Source: JBMNQS01 sp050944255 (GTDB lineage: Bacteria; Bacillota; Clostridia; Christensenellales; Maliibacteriaceae). From it: a DNA stretch of 24,430 nt. Made by a program: the position numbers and the translations under genes. The number at the start of each line of letters is the position of its first letter. Positions within the stretch are counted from its first letter, which is position 1. Below the pieces are notes generated by a model that was not told the origin of the DNA, searched no databases, and saw only the letters and a program-made list of their open reading frames with translations. This document shows, one piece after another, positions 16,082 through 22,977 of the stretch. The stretch covers positions 1 through 24,430 of the forward strand of contig JBMNQS010000028.1 of the NCBI GenBank assembly GCA_050944255.1. The letters run 5' to 3'.

Positions 16082-16528
16082 ATGCATAAATTGAGAATAC
16101 GAGAACTGCGTGAAATACATGGCCTTATGCAGAAAGACTTGGCAAAAATTCTAGGCGTTGCAAACAATACCTTGAGCCAATATGAAACCGGCACCCGGAT
16201 TCCCGACTACAGGGTTCTGAAAGCTATGGCTAATTATTTTAATGTAAGCATTGATTATCTTGTAGGAAATGATGGGAACCTTGAGGGTACCCAGCCGCAC
16301 CAGGGCAGCGCGGCTGGGTTTTCACGCAAGGAAAAGCAGCTTATTGAGTGGTTTCGAGCTTTGCCCGACAATATGAAGGCCGAGATTTTTTCTTATGCGG
16401 AGTACAAATATCGCATGCATCAAAATGCGGTTCTGCATAATCCAGAAGGAATACTACACGATCTGCGGCAGGAAATCGATCATACTGATAGCACGCATTT
16501 TCAAAAACCTGCCGCTCGTAAGAAATAA
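16082..16528 (+). CDS. XRE-family transcriptional regulator
   Basis: A 148-residue DNA-binding protein. Residues about 5-60 form a Cro/C1-type helix-turn-helix (IRELREIHGLMQKDLAKILG, then NNTLSQYETGTRIPDYRVL, ending YFNVSIDYLVG). A linker and a Lys/Arg-rich C-terminal helix region without an obvious ligand domain follow. AAAAGGA lies only 2 bases before the ATG but 11 before an in-frame TTG at 16091, which gives MRIRELRE, so the TTG may be the true start. It is divergent from the permease remnant and inserted between it and the sugar-binding-protein remnant. A phage- or element-type regulator is possible. A hairpin with a T-run lies inside its coding sequence. Confidence 0.8.
   Translation: MHKLRIRELREIHGLMQKDLAKILGVANNTLSQYETGTRIPDYRVLKAMANYFNVSIDYLVGNDGNLEGTQPHQGSAAGFSRKEKQLIEWFRALPDNMKAEIFSYAEYKYRMHQNAVLHNPEGILHDLRQEIDHTDSTHFQKPAARKK
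16289..16322 (+). terminator. Terminator-like hairpin inside the XRE gene
   Basis: ACCCAGCCGC (16289-16298) pairs with GCGGCTGGGT (16310-16319), an 11-base loop between, followed by TTTT counting the last stem base. It lies in the linker-coding part of the gene, is much GC-richer than its surroundings, and has the form of an intrinsic terminator. Confidence 0.45.
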
Positions 16529-16818
16529 AACGCACATACGGATAATTCTTAAGGTGAACAGTCATTCTCAAAACTTTACCTCCTAATTATGGCAATATTC
16601 AACGCGCGTTTATGGAGCCTTTCGACATTTTACCTCTTATCCCTTTTCCAGCAGACGATAATTCACGGGTCCGTTTGGCCGGCCGCCCAATAAACAGCTA
16701 TCCATAACCGCCTGCAAGCCGGCATAGCCGCTTGGGTTGTGATACTGTCAATCGAACAGCTACTGTGCGTAAAAAGTAAAAAGCAAGAAAATACAAGCTG
16801 AAAAAGACGCCTTAAAAC
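16529..16818. other. Non-coding remnant region between XRE gene and tRNA-Lys promoter
   Basis: No intact gene. The only coding signal is the minus-strand sugar-binding-protein-like tail at 16637-16747, listed separately. The rest shows no repeats or motifs I can name. Confidence 0.4.
16637..16747 (-). pseudogene. Possible C-terminal remnant of a sugar-binding protein
   Basis: The minus strand reads QYHNPSGYAGLQAVMDSCLL then GGRPNGPVNYRLLEKG and a TAA. The pattern, Asn-Pro near a Gly-Tyr, an amphipathic helix, then a Gly-rich turn and final strand, resembles the C-terminus of periplasmic sugar-binding proteins or LacI-type regulators. In-frame TGA and TAG codons occur just upstream, so it is dead. 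If correctly read, it is the binding-protein partner of the truncated permease at 15444-15911. The homology is from memory and modest. Confidence 0.35.
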
Positions 16819-16848
16819 TTGACAAGCCTTAAATGAAACTCATATAAT
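16819..16848 (+). promoter_or_regulatory. Promoter of tRNA-Lys
   Basis: Consensus TTGACA (16819-16824), an 18-base spacer and consensus TATAAT (16843-16848), about 55 bases before the tRNA. Confidence 0.85.
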
Positions 16849-16902
16849 AGGTAAGTGCATCGCATCACCCGGGTAAAGGGATACGACGCCCGACAGCCGT
16901 AT

Positions 16903-16979
16903 GCCTCCTTAGCTCAGTTGGCTAGAGCACCTGACTCTTAATCAGGGTGTCCAGGGTTCGAGTCCCTGAGGGGGTACCA
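16903..16979 (+). tRNA. tRNA-Lys (anticodon CTT)
   Basis: A 77-base tRNA with acceptor GCCTCCT/AGGGGGT (two G:U pairs), D-arm TAGCTCAGTTGG, anticodon stem CCTGA/TCAGG with loop CTCTTAA, GGGTTCGAGTCCC T-arm and encoded CCA. Confidence 0.95.
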
Positions 16980-16989
16980 TTCAGGTCAG

Positions 16990-17023
16990 AAACCCCTGGA
17001 ACCAAGCGTTCCAGGGGTTTTGA
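16990..17023 (+). terminator. Terminator of tRNA-Lys
   Basis: A perfect 13-bp stem (AAACCCCTGGAAC with GTTCCAGGGGTTT, 16990-17020) with a 5-base loop, ending in TTTT. Confidence 0.85.
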
Positions 17024-17050
17024 TTCATTGTGGGCACGACCTGCGCTCCA

Positions 17051-17101
17051 TTATGCTTGATGCAAGATAAACTGCCCGTCCTCGATGGTGATGACATGCC
17101 T
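17051..17101 (-). pseudogene. Orphan C-terminal tail of a second ABC ATPase
   Basis: The minus strand reads RHVITIEDGQFILHQA and a TAA. This parallels the last residues of the intact ATPase next door (DRILTIEDGRFIVD and stop), with different codons. Upstream codons in this frame are unrelated and soon meet a stop. It is best explained as the surviving end of a paralogous ATPase gene after a deletion. Confidence 0.65.
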
Positions 17102-17137
17102 TACAATATACCACATCGCAAACTTTAGGGATACGCC

Positions 17138-17818
17138 CTAATCAACTATAAACCGTCCATCCTCTATAGTAAGGATTCGGTCGCAGGCCTGAGCCACCAC
17201 AGGGTCATGAGTAACGATAATGACCGTCTTGCCTTCGTTAGCAAGATCGCGGAAGATGCCCATAATCACATCCCTGGTTTTGGTATCTACAGCGCCGGTG
17301 GGCTCGTCGGCAAGGATGATATCCGGGTCGTTGACCAGTGCGCGGGCAATGGCCACCCTCTGCTTTTCACCACCGGAAAGTTGGCTGCACAGTTTGTCGG
17401 CCTTGTGGAAGATATCGAGTTTGCGCATGACATTGAGCGCGCGCTGACGTATTCGTTTGTCACTTAATTTTTCCTTGGAAAATAATAGAGGAATGGTGAC
17501 ATTGTCAATGACCTTACGCTCGAGCAGCAGTCCGAATTGTTGGAGTACAAAGCCGATCTGCTTGTTGCGGATGCGAGCCATGGTTTTACTATTGTCAAAG
17601 GCGACTTTTTGCCCGTCGAGAAAATATTCGCCCTTGCCGGGGGCATCAAGGCAGCCGATGATGTGCAGCAGCGTGGACTTCCCGCTGCCCGATACGCCGC
17701 GGATGGCCAGCATCTGGCCACGGGGCACGGTTAGATCGATGCGTCGCAGCGCAGTAACCGAGCTCTCGGTACCGGCATTGTAGATTTTCCTAATGCCTTG
17801 CAGGCGGATTTTATCCAC
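17138..17818 (-). CDS. ABC transporter ATP-binding protein (LolD/MacB type)
   Basis: A 226-residue ATPase that would power the two neighbouring FtsX-like permeases. Walker A is GVSGSGKST (41-49), the Q-loop QQFGLLLERKV (93-103), the signature LSGGEKQR (147-154), Walker B IILADEPTG with Asp171/Glu172, and the switch His204 (VTHD). The LLLERKVIDNV region and length are typical of the MacB/LolD group that exports lipoproteins, peptides or antibiotics rather than imports solutes. The start is a GTG 18 bases after the permease stop with no clear ribosome site; translation may depend on coupling. This is the only unbroken gene of the four-gene cassette. Confidence 0.9.
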   Translation of the reverse strand: MDKIRLQGIRKIYNAGTESSVTALRRIDLTVPRGQMLAIRGVSGSGKSTLLHIIGCLDAPGKGEYFLDGQKVAFDNSKTMARIRNKQIGFVLQQFGLLLERKVIDNVTIPLLFSKEKLSDKRIRQRALNVMRKLDIFHKADKLCSQLSGGEKQRVAIARALVNDPDIILADEPTGAVDTKTRDVIMGIFRDLANEGKTVIIVTHDPVVAQACDRILTIEDGRFIVD

Positions 17819-17836
17819 CGCATTTTTTAATGTGTT

Positions 17837-19090
17837 TTACTCCCACCTCCGTATGATGTCTACAGGTTTATCACGGCGAATCCTGAGGGCAAAGCTCAGA
17901 GACGAGATGATGTATATGAGCGCCAACAGGGCCAATAGCGTTAAAACGGTCCAAACGTTGAAGTAGTAGGGCTGAGTCAAATCTCCCTTGTAGCGGATGA
18001 TCTGATAGGCTGCGCCGATAAAGCCGGGCGGCACAATAATCAGAAGGTTTCACACTACATCTATCGCAACGCACTGGCGCCACGTGGCGCCTCCGATGTA
18101 AGCCACGCCGTAATATTTGGATACCTGGTTACGGATCAATCCGTTATTGCCGCCGATGCCCGTGGTGGACACAATGAACAGAAATATAAACATCACCAGA
18201 TCGTTGGCGATACTCCCCAGCAGTCTGTCCCGATCATCTTTTATGATCTTATCCACGCTCTGGGCGTCATAGCCTTTATTGCGCAGGTCCTCCAGCATCT
18301 GCTGTGTGAAAGATTCGGTGGATACGTTCTCCTCCAGCAGCATGATGCCACCGCTCGCCTGATAATAATAAGGCTCTTGGCCTTGAGGCAACTGCAGTTT
18401 AGGCATCAAAATGTCGGTGTTATCAAAGCTGATGCCTTCAATAAGAGTATAGTCAATCATGGACAGATACCATGAAAAGTTCCGCTCGTGCAGGGCGCCA
18501 ACAACGCGCACATGAAGCGTCAAATCCGGTTCATCGCTCTGGCGATCATACTGTAGCTGCAGCGTATACGCTTCGCCAACGGACAGCATGTCTTTCAGCT
18601 CGTAGCCGACCACGATAGGGATTTCTTCGTCGTGACGATATTCACGCGATGTGTCCCAGAAGCTGCCCTGGGACAGCGGCGTAACGAGCGTATCGGTCAG
18701 GGCATTATTATAAGTGGTCACTCTCATATCCGGCAGGGGGAGCCCGTCCAGCGTAATATCCATTCCCAGCCAGGATTTTGCCGGAGGAATGACCTGTTCC
18801 ACGCCGGATATTTGGGACAGTTCCGCGCAAAAGCGGTCGACGGCGTTGTTATATTCCTCCAGCGAATTATCAGTACCATCGTACCGAGTCAGCCCTGGTT
18901 TCGTGGAGGTGATATACGTTCGGCCTGAAAAGCTGCTTTTGACCATTTCAAACTGCAATAAACGATCTTGGATGACCCCCGTGACCCTGACAAATATATT
19001 GGCGCACAGAAGCACCTGCACTACCAGGACAAGGCTGATAATGGGAGAAAGCAGTATCTGTTTGAACGCGCTTTTAAAGATTGTTTTCAT
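17837..19090 (-). pseudogene. FtsX/MacB-type permease interrupted by an in-frame TGA
   Basis: The frame opens with a strong GAGGTG site and MKTIFKSAFKQILLSP, one N-terminal TM segment (IISLVLVVQVLLCANIFV), a roughly 250-residue extracytoplasmic domain and then TM segments, as in MacB-like permeases. At 18052-18050 a TGA follows VAIDVV. The same frame continues with NLLIIVPPGFIGAAYQII, a further TM segment and ends RIRRDKPVDIIRRWE at 17837. One substitution (for example TGG or CGA to TGA) explains it. Repaired length is about 417 aa. The truncated product would lack the last TM segments. Second permease of the cassette, 10 bases after the first. Confidence 0.8.
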
Positions 19091-19100
19091 ATCGTTCACC

Positions 19101-20380
19101 TCACTGCCTGTGTATAGCCGAGACGAAGTCATTGCCTGTAAGCACTTTATGGTAAGCAAACCGCACGCTAATGAGCATAAAGGCTTCGATTACGGCCGCA
19201 AGGATGATGTATTCGTGCGGGGCCATGCTGTAGGGTATCCATATGTTTTCCGGCTTAACCAGTTCCCAGAGGATAAAAAGGCCGATGCCCACGGCAAGGC
19301 CGATGGCGGTAATAATGGCCACCTCGGCCATGACCATACCCAAGAGACGGCGGTCCGTTGCACCGGCCATCCGGTAGAGGCTGTAGGCGCGCGCCTGGCT
19401 GCTCATCCAGTAGGCGGCTATGCTCAATTGAGCACCGCCAAAAAGGCCAGCGACGCGGAACTGATCAGCCGGTAAAGGTATTCATTGTTTGCGCGCGCTA
19501 TGTTTTCACCCCTTTTTGCTGAAATTTCGGCTGAAAAACCCGGCGTCCATTCGTGGGTAAACTGAACCAGCTTCTGCTTCTGGGCCGTGGAGAGTGCCTT
19601 ATGCGTGACGAGCGTGACTTTGTTTGTCGGAATTTCCGCATCCAGGTAGGTTTGCCGAGGCAGAACCATATAATATTCTCCATTGTATGACATCCCGTCC
19701 ACAAGGCCCACGACTTCGTAGGCTTCCTCATCGTTTTGCATGCGTACGGTATCCAATGGCTCTATGTCTTCCATCTTCACGCGGGCATTCTGCCCGTCTT
19801 CATCGCGTTCATAAAACTTTTCCAGTCCAAGAATCTCCCCTGCCGTATATCCGGTGGCCATAGGCCAGCCGACAAGCGCGCGCTTGAGGCCATTGTCCTC
19901 AGGCTCCAGCCAGCGGCCGTCCACCAGAATGAGGACGTTATCGTCCGGATCGATGGAAAAAACCAGCCCCTCCTCAAAATGATCGCCCGGCTCCAAGCCA
20001 TAGACAAAGGGGGCGGCGTAGGCCGTAAGAGGTTCCCACTCATCCCCTTCCAGCAGTTCCCCCTCGTAGCGCTGTGCCTGTGTGTTTCCTCCGTAGCGAA
20101 TGTTGATGAGCTCCGGAAAGCCCTCCTGTTCCAGGAAGGCCCGAAGCCGCGCTTCCCGCTCGTGCGTCATGGCGGGCATGCCATGATCTGAAAAACCAAA
20201 TTCCATATCCGTTAAAACAAAGGCGCCCCGGCTTTGACCTTGTGCCCGGATGCCGGAATAGAACGAGTAAAAGTAGCAGAAGATGAATATGGAGATACTG
20301 AAACAGGTCAGCATCAACAGAAACGACCTGCGTTGCCGGCGGAAAAATATGCCCAGATCTTTTTTTATCACCCTGATCAT
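19101..20380 (-). pseudogene. FtsX/MacB-type permease with a homopolymer frameshift
   Basis: The start MIRVIKKDLGIFFRRQRRSF has AGGGGTG upstream. One N-terminal TM segment (FLLMLTCFSISIFIFCYFYS) precedes a roughly 230-residue extracytoplasmic domain, then the frame ends abruptly at ASLAFLAVLN. The next frame continues LSIAAYWMSSQARAYSLYRM with three TM segments and ends SAIHRQ at 19101. The break coincides with a run of five A on the plus strand (19440-19444). Restoring one base gives SLAFFGGAQLSIAAYW, an unbroken FtsX-type helix. Repaired length is about 426 aa. Programmed -1 slippage on the T-run is a less likely alternative. Confidence 0.8.
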
Positions 20381-20453
20381 ACTTCTTCACCCCTTTCTGT
20401 TCGTTTTGTTATTTTGAATTGGATTGTATCGGCCAAAAGAATTTAGTTAGGCG

Positions 20454-20797
20454 TCAGCGGGTGGGAAATATATCATCCCAAACACTACCTGAAGTATTAC
20501 CTGCCCTCCACCAATTTCTAACCCGTGTGGCACGCCAATCTGTGCCGTATTTAGAGTGCTGGCAATAAGTGCCCGTTAACGATTTTGACCAAGGGCCCGA
20601 TCTGATAACGCCGCCATCGTACGAATACAGATTGACTTCCAACAGCATGGAACTTGTTTCCGCGACATGCCCAGCTATATTAACATACGAACCATCACGC
20701 CAACCGGTAACATTGTAGGTGAGCGCGGCCTGGATAATAGTGCTGAACGCCAGCAGCACCATAAGGGCTGTGAGAGGAGGGCAAATTTCCGTTTCAT
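20454..20797 (-). pseudogene. Small secreted protein, frameshifted in its signal peptide
   Basis: A near-ideal ribosome site (AGGAGGAG) precedes an ATG at 20797 that reads MKRKFALLS and then nonsense. The next frame supplies TALMVLLAFSTIIQAALTYN, a classic signal-peptide core, followed by about 85 residues (TGWRDGSYVNIAGH, LYSYDGG, DWRATRVRNWWRAGN) to the stop at 20454. One base is missing within the CTCCTCTC tract at about 20770-20785. Repaired, it is about 114 aa. The mature part is rich in Trp, Tyr, Ser and Gly with one Cys and looks beta-rich. I do not recognise the family. It is the first gene before the two-permease ABC cassette, so it may be that system's substrate or partner. An ATG at 20762 gives an in-frame but site-less shorter start. 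Confidence 0.65.
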
Positions 20798-20830
20798 TAT
20801 CGATCTCCTCCTATCCAATTATTTCGGTAC

Positions 20831-20860
20831 AGAATAGAATTGTAGTTATAGCCGATACAA
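20831..20860 (-). promoter_or_regulatory. Possible promoter of the secreted-protein/ABC cassette
   Basis: On the minus strand TTGTAT (20860-20855), 18 bases and TATTCT (20836-20831) lie about 35 bases before the start codon. Both boxes are imperfect. Confidence 0.35.
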
Positions 20861-21195
20861 TCTAAATATTTACATGATCATCTACGCTGGATAACCATAT
20901 GTTCTTTTATTTCAGAAAGAAAAACTTAGATAATCCGCAATATGAACGCTTAGTTGATATGATAGAGATAGTAAACGTCTTTTATTGGTGCGTCAAGACA
21001 CTTAATAATCGTCCCTCTTGCTTGGCACGGCTTGGGCCAAGCGTTGCGGGTATATTGTTGATTAAAACATACAATAAATAACGATTTTTGTAAAGGAATT
21101 TGGCATAAACCTCCCCATGGGTATCACATTCTGCCAAAATAATATGATCTATCATTTTTTTATTTGCACGAAGATGGTGCCTTGCTTCAATGATT
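20861..21195. other. AT-rich intergenic region without a convincing gene
   Basis: A 60-codon open frame (20899-21081, plus) has no ribosome site and low-complexity composition, so I do not call it. A 7-bp inverted repeat GCTTGGC/GCCAAGC occurs near 21018-21040. Otherwise nothing is recognised. Confidence 0.4.
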
Positions 21196-21204
21196 TGTTA
21201 TAAT
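21196..21204 (+). promoter_or_regulatory. Extended -10 promoter of the SagB-like gene
   Basis: TGTTATAAT is a TGn-extended consensus -10 about 35 bases before the start codon. No good -35 is present, which extended -10 promoters tolerate. Confidence 0.55.
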
Positions 21205-21238
21205 AGCTTTGAAACCACCTATGAAAGGAGCCTTGCTC

Positions 21239-22000
21239 ATGAAAGTATATACAGGCCCGACAAGCCGGCGAAATAAGCACACAGGCATCCCGTACGGGAT
21301 AAGAAACAAAAAATCCCTGTTCATAAGCGTTTTGATGCTTCTTTTAACGCTTGTGTCCTGCGCGGCTCCGCTGCCCCCGGCGGATATAACGAGTAACACG
21401 GACGCGCAGCCCATCCCGCTGCCGCCTGCTGAAACAGGCGGCGACGTCTCCGTTGAAAAGGCACTGATCAGCCGGCGCTCCGTCCGGACGTACGCCGCCG
21501 ATCCGCTGACGCTGCGGGAGGTGTCCCAGCTCTTATGGGCGGCTCAGGGCGCTGTTGGCGACAGGAGGACCGTGCCGTCCGCCGGTGCGCTGTACCCCAT
21601 CGATGTCTTTCTGGTCTGCGGTGAGGTGGAGGGCCTTCCCCCAGGCGTCTATCGCTACCGGAGCGAATCGCATGAACTCATCCTCACGGCAGAGGACGAC
21701 CGTCGCAGCGCGCTTTATGCCGCCGCGCTTTCCCAGCCCTGTGTGGAAAATGCCCCCGCCGTTCTTCTGATGACGGGCGTCTATGCGCGCACCATGGAAA
21801 AATACGGGGACAGGGGCGTGCGCTACGTGCATATGGAGGCCGGCCACGCCGCTCAAAACGTATATCTGCAGGCCGCGGCGCTGAATCTAGGCACCGTCTG
21901 CATCGGCGCGTTTGACGACGAGGGCGTAAAGGAGGCGGCAGCGCTGCCGGAAGAAAACGAGCCGCTGTACATCATGCCAGTGGGCGGGGCGGCGTCCTGA
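21239..22000 (+). CDS. SagB/ThcOx-type nitroreductase lipoprotein
   Basis: A 253-residue FMN-dependent nitroreductase-fold protein of the SagB-like group. Motifs include RRSVRTYAADPLTLREVSQL, RTVPSAGALYPIDVFLV and MEAGHAAQNVYLQAAALNLG, placed as in SagB oxidoreductases. The N-terminus has a lipoprotein signal with lipobox LVSC (Cys41), so the enzyme would be anchored outside the membrane. The region before the hydrophobic core is unusually long (about 25 residues). The ATG was chosen for AAAGGAG 8 bases upstream; earlier in-frame ATGs include that site. No azole-peptide genes (cyclodehydratase, precursor) are nearby, so a role in thiazole/oxazole peptide synthesis is not supported. Confidence 0.85.
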   Translation: MKVYTGPTSRRNKHTGIPYGIRNKKSLFISVLMLLLTLVSCAAPLPPADITSNTDAQPIPLPPAETGGDVSVEKALISRRSVRTYAADPLTLREVSQLLWAAQGAVGDRRTVPSAGALYPIDVFLVCGEVEGLPPGVYRYRSESHELILTAEDDRRSALYAAALSQPCVENAPAVLLMTGVYARTMEKYGDRGVRYVHMEAGHAAQNVYLQAAALNLGTVCIGAFDDEGVKEAAALPEENEPLYIMPVGGAAS

Positions 22001-22263
22001 CCACATCCGCGCGGCGCCTAAGCCGATAAGTCAGCTTCGCCATGCCTGGGTTTGGAGCAGGCGGAAACGCGTATGCAGGTAATGCAATAGCGTGGAGCAA
22101 AAAAGAAATAAAAGCCCGCCGGTGCTATGGAAAGAGAGGCTTTCGGCGGCACGGACTTTAAAAAAAGCGGCATGTGTTTTACTTGCGATTTAAATCCTTC
22201 AGGTAAAGGATCGACGGCATGCACCGCATACAAAACGCCTTTTATTGAGATATTGTGCGCCCG

Positions 22264-22977
22264 TTATAAGACGACTTCCCCCAGAACCTCTCCGATGGGC
22301 TCATAGATGGACAGGTCCGCCAGCTTGTCGGCCGGGGTGGGCGATTTGTTGATCAGTACCAGCTTGTCTCCACGGTAATAGTCGATCAGGGTGGCGGCGG
22401 GATAGACGTAAAGCGACGTACCGCCGATGATCAGCATGTCTGTCCGACGGATATGCTCCATCGAACACCGAATCACTTCCTGGTCCAGCGGCTCTTCGTA
22501 CAGCACCACATCGGGCCTGATCACGCCGCCGCAATCGCAATGCGGCACGCCTTGGGTACGCCGGATATGGGCAAGATCGTATACCTTACTGCACGTCATG
22601 CAAAAATTCCGGTAAACGCTTCCGTGCAGCTCCAGGACGTTTTCACTGCCCGCCGCCTGATGAAGGCCGTCTATGTTCTGCGTAATCAGCGCTCTGAGTT
22701 TGCCCATTTGCTCCAGTTTTGCCAGCGCAAGATGCGCCCGGTTGGGCTTTACGCCCTCGGGCAGCATTTTTTCTCTGTAGAATGCATAGAATTCCGCCGG
22801 ATGCATCCTGAAAAAGGTATGGCTTAAAATGGTTTCCGGCGGATATTTGTAGCGCTGGCTGTAAAGCCCGTCCACGCTTCTAAAATCGGGGATGCCGCTT
22901 TCGGTGGATACCCCCGCTCCACCGAAAAATACTATGTTCTCGCTTTCATCGATCATCTGCCGAAGTTTTTGCAGCAT
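22264..22977 (-). CDS. Sirtuin (NAD-dependent protein deacylase)
   Basis: A 237-residue Sir2 protein that would remove acyl groups from lysines, consuming NAD+ and releasing O-acyl-ADP-ribose; some bacterial sirtuins instead transfer ADP-ribose. The NAD site is FFGGAGVSTESGIPDFRS (17-34), with TQNIDGLH (99-106), catalytic His118 (ELHGS) and zinc ligands Cys126, Cys129, Cys147 and Cys149 (C-x2-C and C-x-C). The GTSLYVYPA loop completes the fold. The ATG giving MLQKLRQM was chosen; the frame runs 33 codons further upstream through the macrodomain gene. It overlaps the 3' end of the macrodomain gene by 32 bases. The final Cys pair, C-x-C, is tighter than the usual C-x2-C. Confidence 0.9.
   Translation of the reverse strand: MLQKLRQMIDESENIVFFGGAGVSTESGIPDFRSVDGLYSQRYKYPPETILSHTFFRMHPAEFYAFYREKMLPEGVKPNRAHLALAKLEQMGKLRALITQNIDGLHQAAGSENVLELHGSVYRNFCMTCSKVYDLAHIRRTQGVPHCDCGGVIRPDVVLYEEPLDQEVIRCSMEHIRRTDMLIIGGTSLYVYPAATLIDYYRGDKLVLINKSPTPADKLADLSIYEPIGEVLGEVVL

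Noticed and set aside
18050..18052. TGA recoding as Trp or selenocysteine in the second permease
   Set aside because: TGA ends pyrC and pyrK normally, and no SECIS-like hairpin is evident directly downstream.
19436..19446. Programmed -1 frameshift signal in the first permease
   Set aside because: The CTTTTTG tract is slippery, but no downstream stimulatory structure was seen and neighbouring genes carry unrelated lesions, so mutation or sequencing error is simpler.
20454..20762. Lactococcin 972 family assignment for the secreted protein
   Set aside because: A small secreted protein beside ABC permeases fits that context, but the mature sequence lacks the Gly-Gly/Trp and repeated Ser-Tyr-His pattern I would expect.
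20899..21081. A 60-codon plus-strand open frame
   Set aside because: No ribosome site, low-complexity AT-rich composition and no motif.
22018..22233. A 71-codon minus-strand open frame between the SagB-like and sirtuin genes
   Set aside because: No ribosome site and no recognisable domain; the 263-base gap otherwise shows nothing I can name.
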